A stretch of DNA of 64,000 bases from Glutamicibacter sp. B1 (GCF_039602135.1 NZ_CP125942.1:3224001-3288000), one strand, 5' to 3'; positions 1-8,994 are shown, numbered from the stretch's first letter. Program-made: numbers and translations. The notes: generated from the sequence alone by a model not told the origin.

Positions 1-1817
1 AAAATACAGTTCAGTTCGCGAGCACGCAGTTTAGCCAGCGCTCCCTCGCGTTCCTCGGTACTTGAATTACCTGATATCGCGGCTGAAGGGATTCCCGCCT
101 CGTTGAAGACTTTGGCCATGTACTGCGCGTGCTGGACCGAGACGCAGAAACCCAGTGCACGCATCATGGACGTGCTGAGCACTTTATCGCGCAGTTCGTT
201 GATGATCTTCAGCGCACGCATGTCATTGCCCGTGTACACATTGCTCAGCTGTTCCAAATCGTAGGAGCCGCGCTTCCATTCGATGGAAGTGAGGTCTACA
301 TCGTCCGCCACACCGAAATAATGGAAAGGAACGAGGAGATCTGCGTCCAGGGCATCCCACAGGCGCAGTTCCGCGGCAATGCGTCCGCCAAAGTAGGTGT
401 CCGCCACATTGACGCCGTCGCCACGTTCGGGTGTTGCGGTGAGTCCCAGCAGCTCGATGGGCTTCAGATGCTCAATGAGCTTGCGGTATGAAGATGCTTC
501 GGCATGGTGGAATTCATCGATCACGACTACATCGAAGGCCTGCGGGTCGATCTTGGACAGCCCGAAAGCGGCTAGGGACTGGATACTGGCAAAAACATGT
601 TTCCAAACTTTTGGTTTTTGCCCATCAACGAACATCTCGCCAAAGGAACCCTTACCCAGAACACGGCGATACGTCTTGAGTGATTGGTCAAGGATTTCTT
701 TGCGGTGAGCCACGAACAGGAGGGTGAGCTCCCGGCCAGCAGCTTCGCACAATCGCTTGTAATCGAGTGCCGCAAGTACGGTCTTGCCAGTTCCGGTCGC
801 CGCGACCACCAGATTTCGGTGCTCGTTGCGGTTTGTGCGGGCAGCTTCTAGTTCTTCGAGCATTTCCTTTTGGTGCAGCAACGGAAGTACTTCCAAGCCA
901 GTGGATCCGAGCATTCGTTCAGCCGTTGTTCCGCCTGCACGTTTCAGTGCAGCGTCCAGTCGCTCTGCGTCGGTATCGGGATCGTATGGAACGAAGGCGT
1001 CGTCTTCCCAGTAGCTGTCAAAGGTCATCGAGAATTTTTGCAGCAAGCTTGGTGTTGCTACACCCGAGAGTCGGACATTCCATTCCAGTCCGTCGAGCAG
1101 TGCGGGACGACTAAGGTTTGAGCTTCCGACGTAGGCAGTGTCGAAACCGGAATTTCGGTGGAACATCCAAGCTTTGGCATGAAGCCTCGTCGCATTAGTC
1201 TCATAGTTGATACGGACCTCTGCCCCGAAACGGCGAACCAGTTCATCGATTGCGTGGCGCTGGGTGGCACCCATATATGTTGTGGTAAGCACTCTTATTG
1301 GGATGCCGTGGTCTTTGAGCGTCGCAAGCGATTCAGACAGCAGCCGCAGACCCTCCCACTTGATAAAGGCGCAAAGCAAGTCAACGCGGTCAGCTGAGGA
1401 AAGTTCTGCCCGCAGCTCAACTGCAAGTTGTGGGTCTTCGCGGCTGTTCGTGAGCAGGGCAGCGGCGCTCAATGACGTCTGGGGCCGTTTAAATGAACGC
1501 ACCCGAATTGCATCGTCACGCTGCAACTCCAAAAGTTTCTGAGGGCCTGGAAGTACATCCTCAGAGTGCCCGACCATGTCTAGTATCTGGTTAGACAGAT
1601 CAATCATTTGGTCCGGTTGGAGCGCACCAAACCGCTGCTCAATTACGCGACCAAGATAGCTGGCCAGTTCACCCGGTGCGTTCTTCGGAAATATCGATTC
1701 TACTGTTTGCTTGTAGTCCGACAGCGACTGAAGCCGGCCTGCCAAGTGATCGGTAATGAGACTCTCAAAGATTCCTTCACCCAAGACGAACGCGTTTTGG
1801 TCATTACCGATATCCAT
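1..1817 (-). CDS. PLD-like / DEAD-box helicase (C-terminus beyond left edge)
   Basis: I translated an open frame that runs uninterrupted from ATG at 1817 to the left edge (about 605 residues), so the gene is 3'-truncated by the window. An N-terminal phospholipase-D-like nuclease domain shows LHAKAWMF near residue 212 followed by GSSNLSRPALLDG, the HKD-type pattern. A superfamily 2 helicase core follows, with Walker A ATGTGKT near residue 340, the DExH-like box VIDEFHHAE near 432 and motif III LGLTATPER near 458. Proteins of this architecture usually carry a further C-terminal DUF3427-type region, which would lie outside. It should be an ATP-driven nucleic-acid translocase with an associated nuclease domain, in the cytoplasm. 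It is divergent from the GIY-YIG gene at 1982 with 164 bp between them. Base composition is lower in GC than the next block. Family assignment is firm; a defence role is inference. Confidence 0.9.
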   Translation of the reverse strand, partial: MDIGNDQNAFVLGEGIFESLITDHLAGRLQSLSDYKQTVESIFPKNAPGELASYLGRVIEQRFGALQPDQMIDLSNQILDMVGHSEDVLPGPQKLLELQRDDAIRVRSFKRPQTSLSAAALLTNSREDPQLAVELRAELSSADRVDLLCAFIKWEGLRLLSESLATLKDHGIPIRVLTTTYMGATQRHAIDELVRRFGAEVRINYETNATRLHAKAWMFHRNSGFDTAYVGSSNLSRPALLDGLEWNVRLSGVATPSLLQKFSMTFDSYWEDDAFVPYDPDTDAERLDAALKRAGGTTAERMLGSTGLEVLPLLHQKEMLEELEAARTNRNEHRNLVVAATGTGKTVLAALDYKRLCEAAGRELTLLFVAHRKEILDQSLKTYRRVLGKGSFGEMFVDGQKPKVWKHVFASIQSLAAFGLSKIDPQAFDVVVIDEFHHAEASSYRKLIEHLKPIELLGLTATPERGDGVNVADTYFGGRIAAELRLWDALDADLLVPFHYFGVADDVDLTSIEWKRGSYDLEQLSNVYTGNDMRALKIINELRDKVLSTSMMRALGFCVSVQHAQYMAKVFNEAGIPSAAISGNSSTEEREGALAKLRARELNCI

Positions 1818-1981
1818 GATGTTAGGTTACTGGACAGAGGGGACTATTTGAGTCGCTGCACGTGCTGCTCCAGGGCTTTACCTTATCGTCCTTGACTTGT
1901 TCTGTCTGGATCGGCATGAAAGAGCAGCGTTAACGTTCGAGAGCAGACAGCTGAGCGGGAAACTTGCGATAAATTCTCATC

Positions 1982-2932
1982 GTGCCATTAACAATTCGAG
2001 AGCTATTTGCCGTTGCAGATCTACACTCCTCTGGCGTAACAAAATGGGGTGAACTCGAACTTCCAAACGTTCCGGGCGTTTACTGCGTCAGCCTGGCCGC
2101 TAACCCGGATTCTCGATTCGTGGACCACGATCGTTATTCGCCTTCACCCTCAGCCTTCGCCAAACTACTGTCGGCTTGCCCCAAGGCCTCCGTCGACGGA
2201 GTTCTAGCGACGCCGAGCACCTTGGCCGATCGGATTGGACGCTTCTGGATCCCCAACGAACCACTCCTCTACATCGGCATGGCAAGCACTTCAATTCGAA
2301 GTCGAGTTGAACAGTACTACTCGACTGAGTTAGGCGCGCGAGCGCCACATGCCGGTGGTTGGTGGCTGAAGACTCTCGAAAGTCTCGATCAGTTGTACGT
2401 TCATTTCGCATCGTGCGACGATGTCTCTAGCCGTGAACAAACCATGCTGGCTGCATTTGCCGCCAGTGTGGAACCCGAACGTCGCCGGCAGTTGTTTGAC
2501 GTTGATAGGGTGGCTCCATTTGCCAATGTTGACATAGGCAACGGCCAGCGTAAGCGCCACGGTTTATTGAACTGCAAAGTATCGGCGCATTCAACACCAA
2601 GCGATACTTCCATGGAACCCGATGATGCTTCGCCTGCCGAGTTATGGGTTCACTCACAACCAGTTACGGACAAGGACCGTACGCGGAGCTTCCTTCGCAT
2701 CCCTGCCGAATCTAAACATGCTTTTCCCAGTGTGGCGGCCCAGCTCCAGGTTGTTCTCGACGACGTGCAGGTCGATGTCCGGTGGCGTCCCAATGGAACT
2801 CGTTCCGGGACTTTATACGTAGGCGTGGAGTACATGCGGGGACTGCGGGAGCATCATGAACGGCTTCCGATCAATGTAAACCACGGAATCTACACCATAT
2901 TGAGTAAGTCTCTGGATAATGGCCCTCATTGA
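1982..2932 (+). CDS. GIY-YIG superfamily nuclease-like protein
   Basis: This 316-residue protein starts at GTG with no strong ribosome site. It shows the GIY-YIG signature: PGVYCVSL (residues 31-38, 'GVY'), LLYIGMA (95-101, 'YIG'), Arg106/Arg108 in SIRSRVEQYY, a candidate catalytic Glu152 in SREQTMLAAF, and VAPFANV at 178-184 holding the family's terminal Asn. Residues about 205-316 form a second domain with RSFLRIPAESK and RSGTLYVGVEY that I cannot name; it could bind DNA. No signal peptide or membrane segment is visible. It is divergent from the PLD-helicase gene, with the 164-bp gap probably holding both promoters. GIY-YIG enzymes cut DNA using a metal ion; whether this one does is inferred from the conserved residues. 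It may instead be a cellular nuclease unrelated to defence. Confidence 0.75.
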   Translation: MPLTIRELFAVADLHSSGVTKWGELELPNVPGVYCVSLAANPDSRFVDHDRYSPSPSAFAKLLSACPKASVDGVLATPSTLADRIGRFWIPNEPLLYIGMASTSIRSRVEQYYSTELGARAPHAGGWWLKTLESLDQLYVHFASCDDVSSREQTMLAAFAASVEPERRRQLFDVDRVAPFANVDIGNGQRKRHGLLNCKVSAHSTPSDTSMEPDDASPAELWVHSQPVTDKDRTRSFLRIPAESKHAFPSVAAQLQVVLDDVQVDVRWRPNGTRSGTLYVGVEYMRGLREHHERLPINVNHGIYTILSKSLDNGPH

Positions 2933-3077
2933 TAGAATATTTGCTTACGCCATTTTCACGGATATCGGACAAACCACGTTGTCACACGACGGACTTTTCG
3001 ATCACCCCTCAGTCACCGTTGAAGCCGCAATTAGTCCGGCCATCACCTATCAACGAGCTACTCAGGGCAAAGGGGGC

Positions 3078-3524
3078 CTACTCGGTGGTCTCGGGGAACT
3101 GCGCTGCCAGCCGTTCCAAGGTGCGTTCCATATTGGGCCCGGTGCTCCGGGTAAAGCCCATCAGCCGCAGCAGCCACTTGTGCCGCAACCGGCTCGCGTC
3201 CCAGGTTTCGCTGACCATGGTCCCGGACCCGACAGCTTCCAGCTCGTAGCGCCACCGATGCCCGCTGAAGTGCCGCCAGGCGATCTGCCGGTCCTGCTCG
3301 AATTCCACCACGGTATTACTGATCCGGTACGGGACCCCTAAGCGCATCTGCATGCCGAACTCGCTGCCCAGGGTGAGCTTGCTTTCCTGGGTGTTCGAGG
3401 CCCGCACCGTTCCGGATCCGTCAATGACCGGGTGCATGGCCGGATCCCTGAGCAGTTCGAAGATCTCTGAAGGCGAGGCGGCCACGAAGCGGCGGCGGGT
3501 TTGCAGATACGGGGATGGATTCAT
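3078..3524 (-). CDS. SRPBCC-family protein
   Basis: The 148-residue protein has the pattern of the START/SRPBCC (polyketide cyclase/dehydrase-like) fold: an N-terminal strand TRRRFVAASPSEIFELLRD, a helix and short loop, central antiparallel strands such as RWRYELEAVGSGTMVSET, and a long C-terminal helix NMERTLERLAAQ. Such proteins form a hydrophobic ligand pocket; many are small cytoplasmic lipid or ligand binders without known substrates. The ATG lies after GGATGG with short spacing. It is a single gene, convergent with the GIY-YIG gene across a gap of about 145 bp. Here the sequence turns GC-rich compared with the first 3 kb. No specific substrate can be given. Confidence 0.85.
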   Translation of the reverse strand: MNPSPYLQTRRRFVAASPSEIFELLRDPAMHPVIDGSGTVRASNTQESKLTLGSEFGMQMRLGVPYRISNTVVEFEQDRQIAWRHFSGHRWRYELEAVGSGTMVSETWDASRLRHKWLLRLMGFTRSTGPNMERTLERLAAQFPETTE

Positions 3525-3904
3525 TAGCCCATCCTACTCCGCATATGATCCTGAGCCCGGCAGCCGGGCCTAGCCCCAACGATTCAGTCGTGCCATTTGG
3601 GTTTGACCTGTACCACCAGAAAAGTCACAGGTGCTTCGGCCCTGCCTCCCCGCCCGAATCGCCGACGCCCGCCCGGTCATGCGGAGACAACTCTGCTCCG
3701 GTGCGGCCTACTCAAACATCCAATCAGCCCGCCATGGCCAAGAGCTATCTGCCAGTGGCGGGCTCTTGGCGGGTCTGAAAGCAAGCTTGCTGCAGCCAGT
3801 CCTTGGCGGCACTCCAGCCTTGCCCGGAATCGACCGAATCTGGTGTCCTACATTGCCATTGCCCCAACGGGCACAAGAAGTCCTGGCAGCGCCCTGCCCA
3901 AGAG
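3525..3904. other. Intergenic gap with an inverted repeat
   Basis: No convincing gene was seen in this 380-bp stretch; frames here lack a ribosome site and recognisable protein. It contains a perfect 9-bp inverted repeat, GCCAAGAGC at 3737-3745 and GCTCTTGGC at 3762-3770, with a 16-nt loop. It could end transcription of the GNAT gene, whose stop is at 3905, but it lies 135 bp beyond that stop and has no T-run. Confidence 0.5.
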
Positions 3905-4375
3905 TTAGTCCAGTTTGAGGATCCGGGTCATGTAGATGCTGTTGGGGTCCTCCTGATAGGAACCGAAGGGCTGGCATTGCTTGAAGCCGTGCTTTCGGTA
4001 CAGCGAGCGCGCGGGTGCGAAGAACTCCATCGCTCCCGTTTCAAGGGATATGCGCGATAGCTTGCGCTGCGCGGCATCCTCCAGAGCATGGAGCAGCAAC
4101 CGGGAAGCGAAGCCTTGCCCGCGGAAGTCCGGGTCCGTCCGCATGCTCTTGAGCTCCTCGTGGCCCGGCTCCAATACCGCCAACGCACAAGTGCCCACTA
4201 TGCGATGGTCCTTCTGCGCTGCCCAGAGCCGGACGGTTGGCTGGCGAAGCGCAGCCAAGTCCAAGGCATGCTGGGACTCCAGCGGCGACTGCGGCGCCAT
4301 GTCAGCAAGGTGAGCTTCAAGGAAAGCTCTCAGGGAGGGGTCCTCGAAGTCTGCGGGTTCAATGGACAACGTCAT
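3905..4375 (-). CDS. GNAT family N-acetyltransferase
   Basis: A 156-residue acetyltransferase, taken from ATG 4375 rather than the in-frame TTG at 4384. The acetyl-CoA binding motif A is clear: ELKSMRTDPDFRGQGFASRLL, containing the R-G-x-G-x-A pattern near residues 92-97, followed by helix LLLHALEDAAQRKL and the motif B region SRISLETGAMEFFAPARSLYRKHGF, ending YRKHGF as in many GNATs. The enzyme should transfer acetyl from acetyl-CoA to an amino group of an unknown small molecule or protein in the cytoplasm. It stands alone, downstream of the broken MHS transporter gene on the same strand (70 bp away), and could be cotranscribed with it. Substrate unknown. Confidence 0.88.
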   Translation of the reverse strand: MTLSIEPADFEDPSLRAFLEAHLADMAPQSPLESQHALDLAALRQPTVRLWAAQKDHRIVGTCALAVLEPGHEELKSMRTDPDFRGQGFASRLLLHALEDAAQRKLSRISLETGAMEFFAPARSLYRKHGFKQCQPFGSYQEDPNSIYMTRILKLD

Positions 4376-4445
4376 GAGCGACAAGTTATCAGCAGTTTGT
4401 ATCAGAGATGTTACGGGCAGCTAGTTGCCCTATCGCCATCAGACC

Positions 4446-5810
4446 TCATAAATGCTCGGGCCCGGCTTCTTCTGTGTGGCCTCCCGATTCTCCGGTGATG
4501 TCCTCCTGCGGATACAAATCAGCTCCGGTGCGGTCCTTCAAGGTCAGAGTTGCGATCACCGAAGCGCCCACCTAGATGAACAGGTAGGTCGAGACCGCCA
4601 CGGTGGTATTGAACTGGCCCACCAGCGCCGCGGCAATGGTCGGGGCGAACGCGCCACCGATCACCGAGCCCAGGGCGTAGCTGATCGAGGAACCGCTCAG
4701 GCGGATGCGGGCCGGGAACAGCTCGGCATACAGCGCCGGCAACGGGACGTAGGAGAAGCCCATGAAAGCGCCGAAAACTACCAGGGACACGGTGACCCAG
4801 GCCAGGTTCCGGGTTTCGATGAGCAGGAACAACGGGAAGAGCCAGGCCAGCAACAGCACCCAGCCGATGATAAACATCTTCTTGCGGCCAATGCGGTCCG
4901 AGACCACTCCGCCGATCCAGGTGGAGATCAGCCAGACCAGCGAGCCGATGGTGATGATGTTCAGCATGTCGCCAGCCTGCAGTTCCAGCTTGTTCGTTGC
5001 ATAGCCCAGGATGAAGCCGCCGGTGAGCATGTACCCGACAGTGTTGTTGCCCATGAAAACCAGCGTCGTCTGGATGACCTTCTTGGGGTGCTTGCTGAAC
5101 AGCGTGGACAGCGGGGCCGACTCGGTCTGATTGGTCCGGGCCATTTCCTCGAAGACCGGGGATTCCTCGACCCTGCGCCGGATGTAGTAGCCCACCAGGA
5201 TCAGCACGAAGCTGAGCAGGAACGGAATACGCCAACCCCACGCGCTGAACTGCTCAGGCGATGTCATTGCGGCAATGATCGCGCTGACGGCCGAGGCGAG
5301 CAGCATGCCGGCGGGAACACCGAGCTGCGGGAAGGCGCCGAACTTGCCGCGGGCATGATCCGGCGCGTGCTCCACTGCCATCAGGGCCGCACCGCCCTAC
5401 TCCCCGCCGGCGGAGAAGCCTTGGACGATACGCAGGATGATCAAGAGAATCGGAGCCCAGATGCCGATGCTCGCATAGGTCGGTAGCAGGCCGACCAGCG
5501 TGGTGCCGACACCCATCAAGACCAGGGTGATGATCAGCACCGCTCGGCGGCCGTACTTGTCGCCCACCCGGCCCATCACGATCGCGCCCAACGGGCGGAA
5601 GAGGAAGCTGATGCCGACGGTGGCGAAAGCGATGATGGATCCCAGCGACGCTTCGGCGGGAGTGAAGAATTGCGGGGCCAGGACCAGGGCCGCCGCATTG
5701 GCGTAGACGAAGTAGTCGTACCACTCCACGGTGGTGCCCACCATGGTCGCTCCCGCGACGCGTTTCTGCTCCTTGGTCATGCTCCCGGGTACTGCAGCTG
5801 GAGTGCTCAT
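4446..5810 (-). pseudogene. MHS-family MFS transporter interrupted by two TAG codons
   Basis: Read through, this is a full-length metabolite:H+ symporter (shikimate/ProP type) of 455 codons from ATG 5810, which follows a GGGGGAAT ribosome site. Family hallmarks are TTVEWYDYFVYANAAAL at the start, the loop motif MGRVGDKYGRRA, and GFSAGGE-stop-GGAALMAVEHAP. In that last motif the family has GGEWGGA, so codon 138 (5397-5399) is TAG in place of TGG. A second TAG at 4572-4574 (codon 413) sits in TM12: reading on in frame gives VGASVIATLTLKDRTGADL and a TGA at 4446-4448, which is the expected C-terminus. No frameshift is present and many ordinary TGG codons remain. It is either a recent pseudogene, a sequencing problem, or a readthrough gene. 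A short piece starting at ATG 5381 could be translated but would lack TM1-4. Confidence 0.88.
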
Positions 5811-5987
5811 GATTCCCCCTCGATGTTGCGAGTATGCAGGAATCACTTTCCTCCGCCCGAGCACCCCCGTGCTGGCCGTTCATGCAGGATCGACTCCCTG
5901 CCTTGATAGTAGGCCTCTGCCGAACCCGCGGTATTTCTCCATGCGCGCCGCTCCCCTGGTTGTTCGCGTTGCTCCTGCAAGAACCTG

Positions 5988-7073
5988 TCAGGCTTGCGCG
6001 AACAGCTTGGCAGCATCAGCGGCTACCTGCTTCGCTCCGCCCTGGTTCCAGCTCTCACGTTGGCGCGTGGCTCCATTTCCGAAAGTGGCGAGCGAGTCCA
6101 GGTAATTGGCTACGAACTGTTCATTGCCATTGCGATGCAATGCCCGGCCCGCGTAGTCGAGCACCCGCTGGATCACGACCTTGACAGGCACGGAGGTCCT
6201 TGATTCGCTATCGAAATATGTGCCTTCCACTCCAGATTTCGCTGCTTGCCACAGGCCCAGGTCAAGCACTTCGGATGCTGCCGTGACGGCAGAGCCGTCA
6301 GTTTCCGAGGCGGTATCCACAATGGCCCGGATGAGCAGGGACAGGGCGACGGATTCGCCGGCTGTCATCTGTGTGTCCGCAGCGCGGACTTCAATGGTCG
6401 GATGGTTCACCGACAAGCGGGCGACCCAGCTAATGTGGCCCGGATCGAGCAGCGCCCTGGAAGCAATCATGTCCTCCACCCGCTGCTGGTATTCATGCAC
6501 TGTCGCAAAAACCGGCGGAATGCCTGTCGCAGACCACCTGCGGTAGTGCACCGTCCGCCATGACGCGAAACCCGTCAGTTCCCCGTTCCAGATGGGAGAG
6601 TTCGCGCCAATTCCCGCAATCAGCGGCAACCAGCCGCGCAAGGCATTCAGCGCCCGGACTCCGGCTGCGGCATCCGGGATATGCACATGGATGTGCAGTC
6701 CGTTGATGAAATGCTCGCGGGCGATCCCCGGGACGAACTCGTGGATGGTCGCGTAGCGCTGGCCCGTGGTGAAGTCCGTAGCGCTCGTGAGCTGCAGCGC
6801 CGTTCCCGAAGCAAAGGGAAGCACGTGGTATTCGCGACATATCCGCTCAATGGCGGCGCGCCGCCGCACCAGCGCTTCCAGGGCTTCCTCCGCGGAGGCG
6901 CAGATTCCGGTGACGATTTCCAGCTGGCTGGCCAGCAGTTCACGGTGGACCGTGGTGCCCGGCAGGTCCAGGCCAAGCAGCTGGGAGCTGAGCCGATCAG
7001 ACATCGGCACCGGGGCGGCAGTTGCCGGATCCGCGAGGAAGAATTCCTCCTCGATCCCAAAGGTCCTGTTCAT
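5988..7073 (-). CDS. YbdK-type carboxylate-amine ligase (GCS2 family)
   Basis: A 361-residue protein of the glutamate-cysteine ligase 2 family. Evidence includes the N-terminal FGIEEEFFLADP, the stretch ELLASQLEIVTG, the metal/ATP-binding INGLHIHVHIPD, the SPIWNGELTGFASWR loop and the C-terminal NPTIEVRAADTQMT. Length is normal for the family (about 360-380). These enzymes join a carboxylate to an amine with ATP; E. coli YbdK has weak gamma-glutamylcysteine synthetase activity, and in mycothiol-using actinobacteria the true substrate of such paralogues is generally unknown. Upstream it faces a 420-bp gap; downstream, 177 bp separate it from the MHS transporter start. Cytoplasmic. Family firm, reaction inferred. 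Confidence 0.9.
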   Translation of the reverse strand: MNRTFGIEEEFFLADPATAAPVPMSDRLSSQLLGLDLPGTTVHRELLASQLEIVTGICASAEEALEALVRRRAAIERICREYHVLPFASGTALQLTSATDFTTGQRYATIHEFVPGIAREHFINGLHIHVHIPDAAAGVRALNALRGWLPLIAGIGANSPIWNGELTGFASWRTVHYRRWSATGIPPVFATVHEYQQRVEDMIASRALLDPGHISWVARLSVNHPTIEVRAADTQMTAGESVALSLLIRAIVDTASETDGSAVTAASEVLDLGLWQAAKSGVEGTYFDSESRTSVPVKVVIQRVLDYAGRALHRNGNEQFVANYLDSLATFGNGATRQRESWNQGGAKQVAADAAKLFAQA

Positions 7074-7493
7074 GGATGCTGGTTCGCCTTCCCTGGGCAG
7101 CAGTACGAACTGAACATTAGACCGCAGCTAGCCGGGACGGCCGTTCCAGGCACGAAACCCAGCGGTTTTCCAGTTTCGCCGCAGCGACGCACGCGGCTGT
7201 CCATAGGCACCCGTTCACCCTCCTGGCCCTACGCCCGATGGCTGCCCCGGGCACCTGCTGCCTGCTTTTCACAGCTGCTACCGAGCTTGCGGCCATGCAA
7301 GTACAAGCCCCGGCGCGGGCGCTTGCGTAGTGTGCGACGATCGATTCACCGCGGCTCGGCAAAGCACCGCAAGACGCAGAGTTGCGGGCCGTCACGCCCA
7401 ATTGGAGGCGCAGCTTCACCCGGCCGGCTACTGGCCAGCCGGATCGAGATTACTGGATTGATCCGAAGTCGAACGCAGCAGGAGGACAGAGCC
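7074..7493. other. Intergenic gap between divergent genes
   Basis: No gene was recognised in these 420 bp between the YbdK-type gene and the PRC-barrel gene. Minus-strand frames here are rich in Ala/Arg/Cys without a domain and look accidental. A short inverted repeat CCGGCT/AGCCGG lies near 7422-7442. The region probably holds the two promoters. A strong ribosome site, AGGAGG at 7480-7485, belongs to the gene at 7494. Confidence 0.5.
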
Positions 7494-8288
7494 ATGATCA
7501 GCACAGAACAGCTTCAGGAACTCAGCGCAATTGGCGGCACCGTCATTGGCCCCGACGGCCAGAAGATCGGCAAATTCGGCCAGATTTTCCTTGATGACCG
7601 CAGCGGGCAACCGGAATGGGCGACGGTCCGCACCGGACTCTTCGGCCTCTCCGAGAGCTTCGTTCCGCTCAGCCAGGCGACCGTCGCAGGCGATACGCTC
7701 TCGGTGCCCTATGACAAGCAGACCGTCAAGGACGCCCCGAACATCGACCCCGAGGGCCAGCTCACGCCAGAGCAGGAGCAGGAGCTCTACCACTACTACA
7801 GCCTGTCCTATCATGAAGCGGACCAGGCCGCCGTGCAGCCGGGCGTCCCGGACACCGATGCCCGCGCCGAGTATTCGCGGGAAGACGTGCGCGGTCCGGG
7901 AGCCGGCGCTCCAAGGTCCTCTGCCGTCGATTCCGAGGAGCAGCCGCAGGTGGGTATCGAAGGCGTGGAAACCGGCAAAGTACGCCTGCGCAAGCACGTG
8001 GCCACCCGGCATGCGGCAACCACCGTGCCGTTAAGCCATGGGGAAGCGCGGCATGAGCGCGAGCCCATCACGGAATCCGCACCCGCCGGCACAAGCGGCG
8101 AACTGGCTGGGGACGAGCAGAAGGTGGCCTTGGACGAGGAACGCCCCGCTGCAAAGAAGGCTGTTGACCCGGTCGAGCGAGTCAGCCTGGAAGAGGAAGC
8201 AATCACCGAGGAAGAGCGCCGCGAAGCGCAATTGCGCATGGAACAGGCGCAAGCCGAGGGCTGGGAAGGCGGCCGGCAGACCCGCTAG
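7494..8288 (+). CDS. PRC-barrel and DUF2382 (YsnF/AvaK) domain protein
   Basis: The start is ATG 7494, 8 nt after a perfect AGGAGG; a much longer upstream in-frame extension is antisense to the YbdK-type gene and is not believed. Of 264 residues, about 1-115 form a PRC-barrel (IGPDGQKIGKFGQIFLDD, WATVRTGLFG, VPLSQATVAGDTLSVPYDK, then PEQEQELYHYY). A variable linker follows, then a DUF2382 domain at about 145-215 (GKVRLRKHVATRHAATTVPL, then HEREPITESAP and DEQKVALDEERPAAKK). The tail is strongly charged and helical. Such proteins are linked to general stress responses in actinobacteria and are thought to be cytoplasmic; molecular role unknown. A 15-bp hairpin terminator follows at once. Confidence 0.9.
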   Translation: MISTEQLQELSAIGGTVIGPDGQKIGKFGQIFLDDRSGQPEWATVRTGLFGLSESFVPLSQATVAGDTLSVPYDKQTVKDAPNIDPEGQLTPEQEQELYHYYSLSYHEADQAAVQPGVPDTDARAEYSREDVRGPGAGAPRSSAVDSEEQPQVGIEGVETGKVRLRKHVATRHAATTVPLSHGEARHEREPITESAPAGTSGELAGDEQKVALDEERPAAKKAVDPVERVSLEEEAITEEERREAQLRMEQAQAEGWEGGRQTR

Positions 8289-8316
8289 CGCCGGAGCCCA
8301 ACCTGCATGCAGCGGT

Positions 8317-8358
8317 GATCGGGGCGGAATCAGGCTTGCGCCGGATTCCGCCCCGATC
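8317..8358 (+). terminator. Hairpin after PRC-barrel gene
   Basis: Perfect 15-bp stem, GATCGGGGCGGAATC (8317-8331) and its complement (8344-8358), with a 12-nt loop, 28 bp after the stop codon. There is no T-run, as is common in high-GC actinobacteria. Confidence 0.85.
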
Positions 8359-8510
8359 CGCGCACCGCCATTGCTGGGCGTTCCCTAGGTACTTGAAGAC
8401 TCCCCTGCCATCCAACTGGCAATCCTCTAGCGTGGAGAGCATGACGGCGGCCAGCATGCCGGTCCAGCGGTTCCTTCCGATCGCAACAGCCAGAGTGCAG
8501 GAGCAAGATC

Positions 8511-8978
8511 ATGGAACATCCAAAAGATCCTGTCGTAGAAGCACGTCCGCTGATGCAAAAGGCCGCGCTGGCGGTCGGCATCGTGTTCTTTCTGGTCGGC
8601 GTCCTCGGATTCTTTCCTGGAATCACCACCAACTACGCATCGCTCTCAGGTGACGGCCACGACCCCGAGGCCAAGTTGCTGGGAATCTTCCAGGTCTCGT
8701 ACCTGCACGATGCCGTGCATCTGCTCTTCGGTGTCGCCGGCTACCTGATGGCTCGGACCGTGCCTGCTTCCCGCACCTACCTCATCGGCGGCGGAATCAT
8801 CTATCTGGTCTTGCGGGTCTACGGGAAGGTCATTGATTTCGACAGTGCAGCCAACCTCATTCCCGTGAATGATGCAGATAACTGGCTGCATCTCGGGCTC
8901 GGTGCGCTCATGATTGCCTTGGGATTGTGCCTCTCCCGGAAGGCGGCCGGACAGCCTCGGGACCCGTACGCGGCATGA
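8511..8978 (+). CDS. DUF4383 membrane protein
   Basis: A 155-residue protein with four predicted membrane segments: LMQKAALAVGIVFFLVGVLG, ISYLHDAVHLLFGVAGYLM-like (about residues 62-83), YLIGGGIIYLVLRVYG, and WLHLGLGALMIALGLCL. The pattern, with HDAVHLLFGVAG and DNWLHLGLG, is that of DUF4383, a small actinobacterial integral membrane family with no known function that often sits near stress genes. ATG 8511 is preceded by AGGAG at suitable spacing. It follows the PRC-barrel/DUF2382 gene on the same strand but is separated from it by a strong terminator hairpin, so it probably has its own promoter in 8359-8510. A second strong hairpin closes the unit. Confidence 0.88.
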   Translation: MEHPKDPVVEARPLMQKAALAVGIVFFLVGVLGFFPGITTNYASLSGDGHDPEAKLLGIFQVSYLHDAVHLLFGVAGYLMARTVPASRTYLIGGGIIYLVLRVYGKVIDFDSAANLIPVNDADNWLHLGLGALMIALGLCLSRKAAGQPRDPYAA

Positions 8979-8994
8979 CAAGACAATGAATTGC

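Noticed and set aside
4452..5486. Long open frame on the plus strand opposite the MHS transporter
   Set aside because: Sequence is Glu/Gly/Arg-rich with no domain, a typical antisense shadow in high-GC DNA.
6681..7493. An in-frame upstream extension of the PRC-barrel gene (about 270 codons)
   Set aside because: It is antisense to the YbdK-type ligase, has no domain, and a perfect AGGAGG with ATG at 7494 marks the real start.
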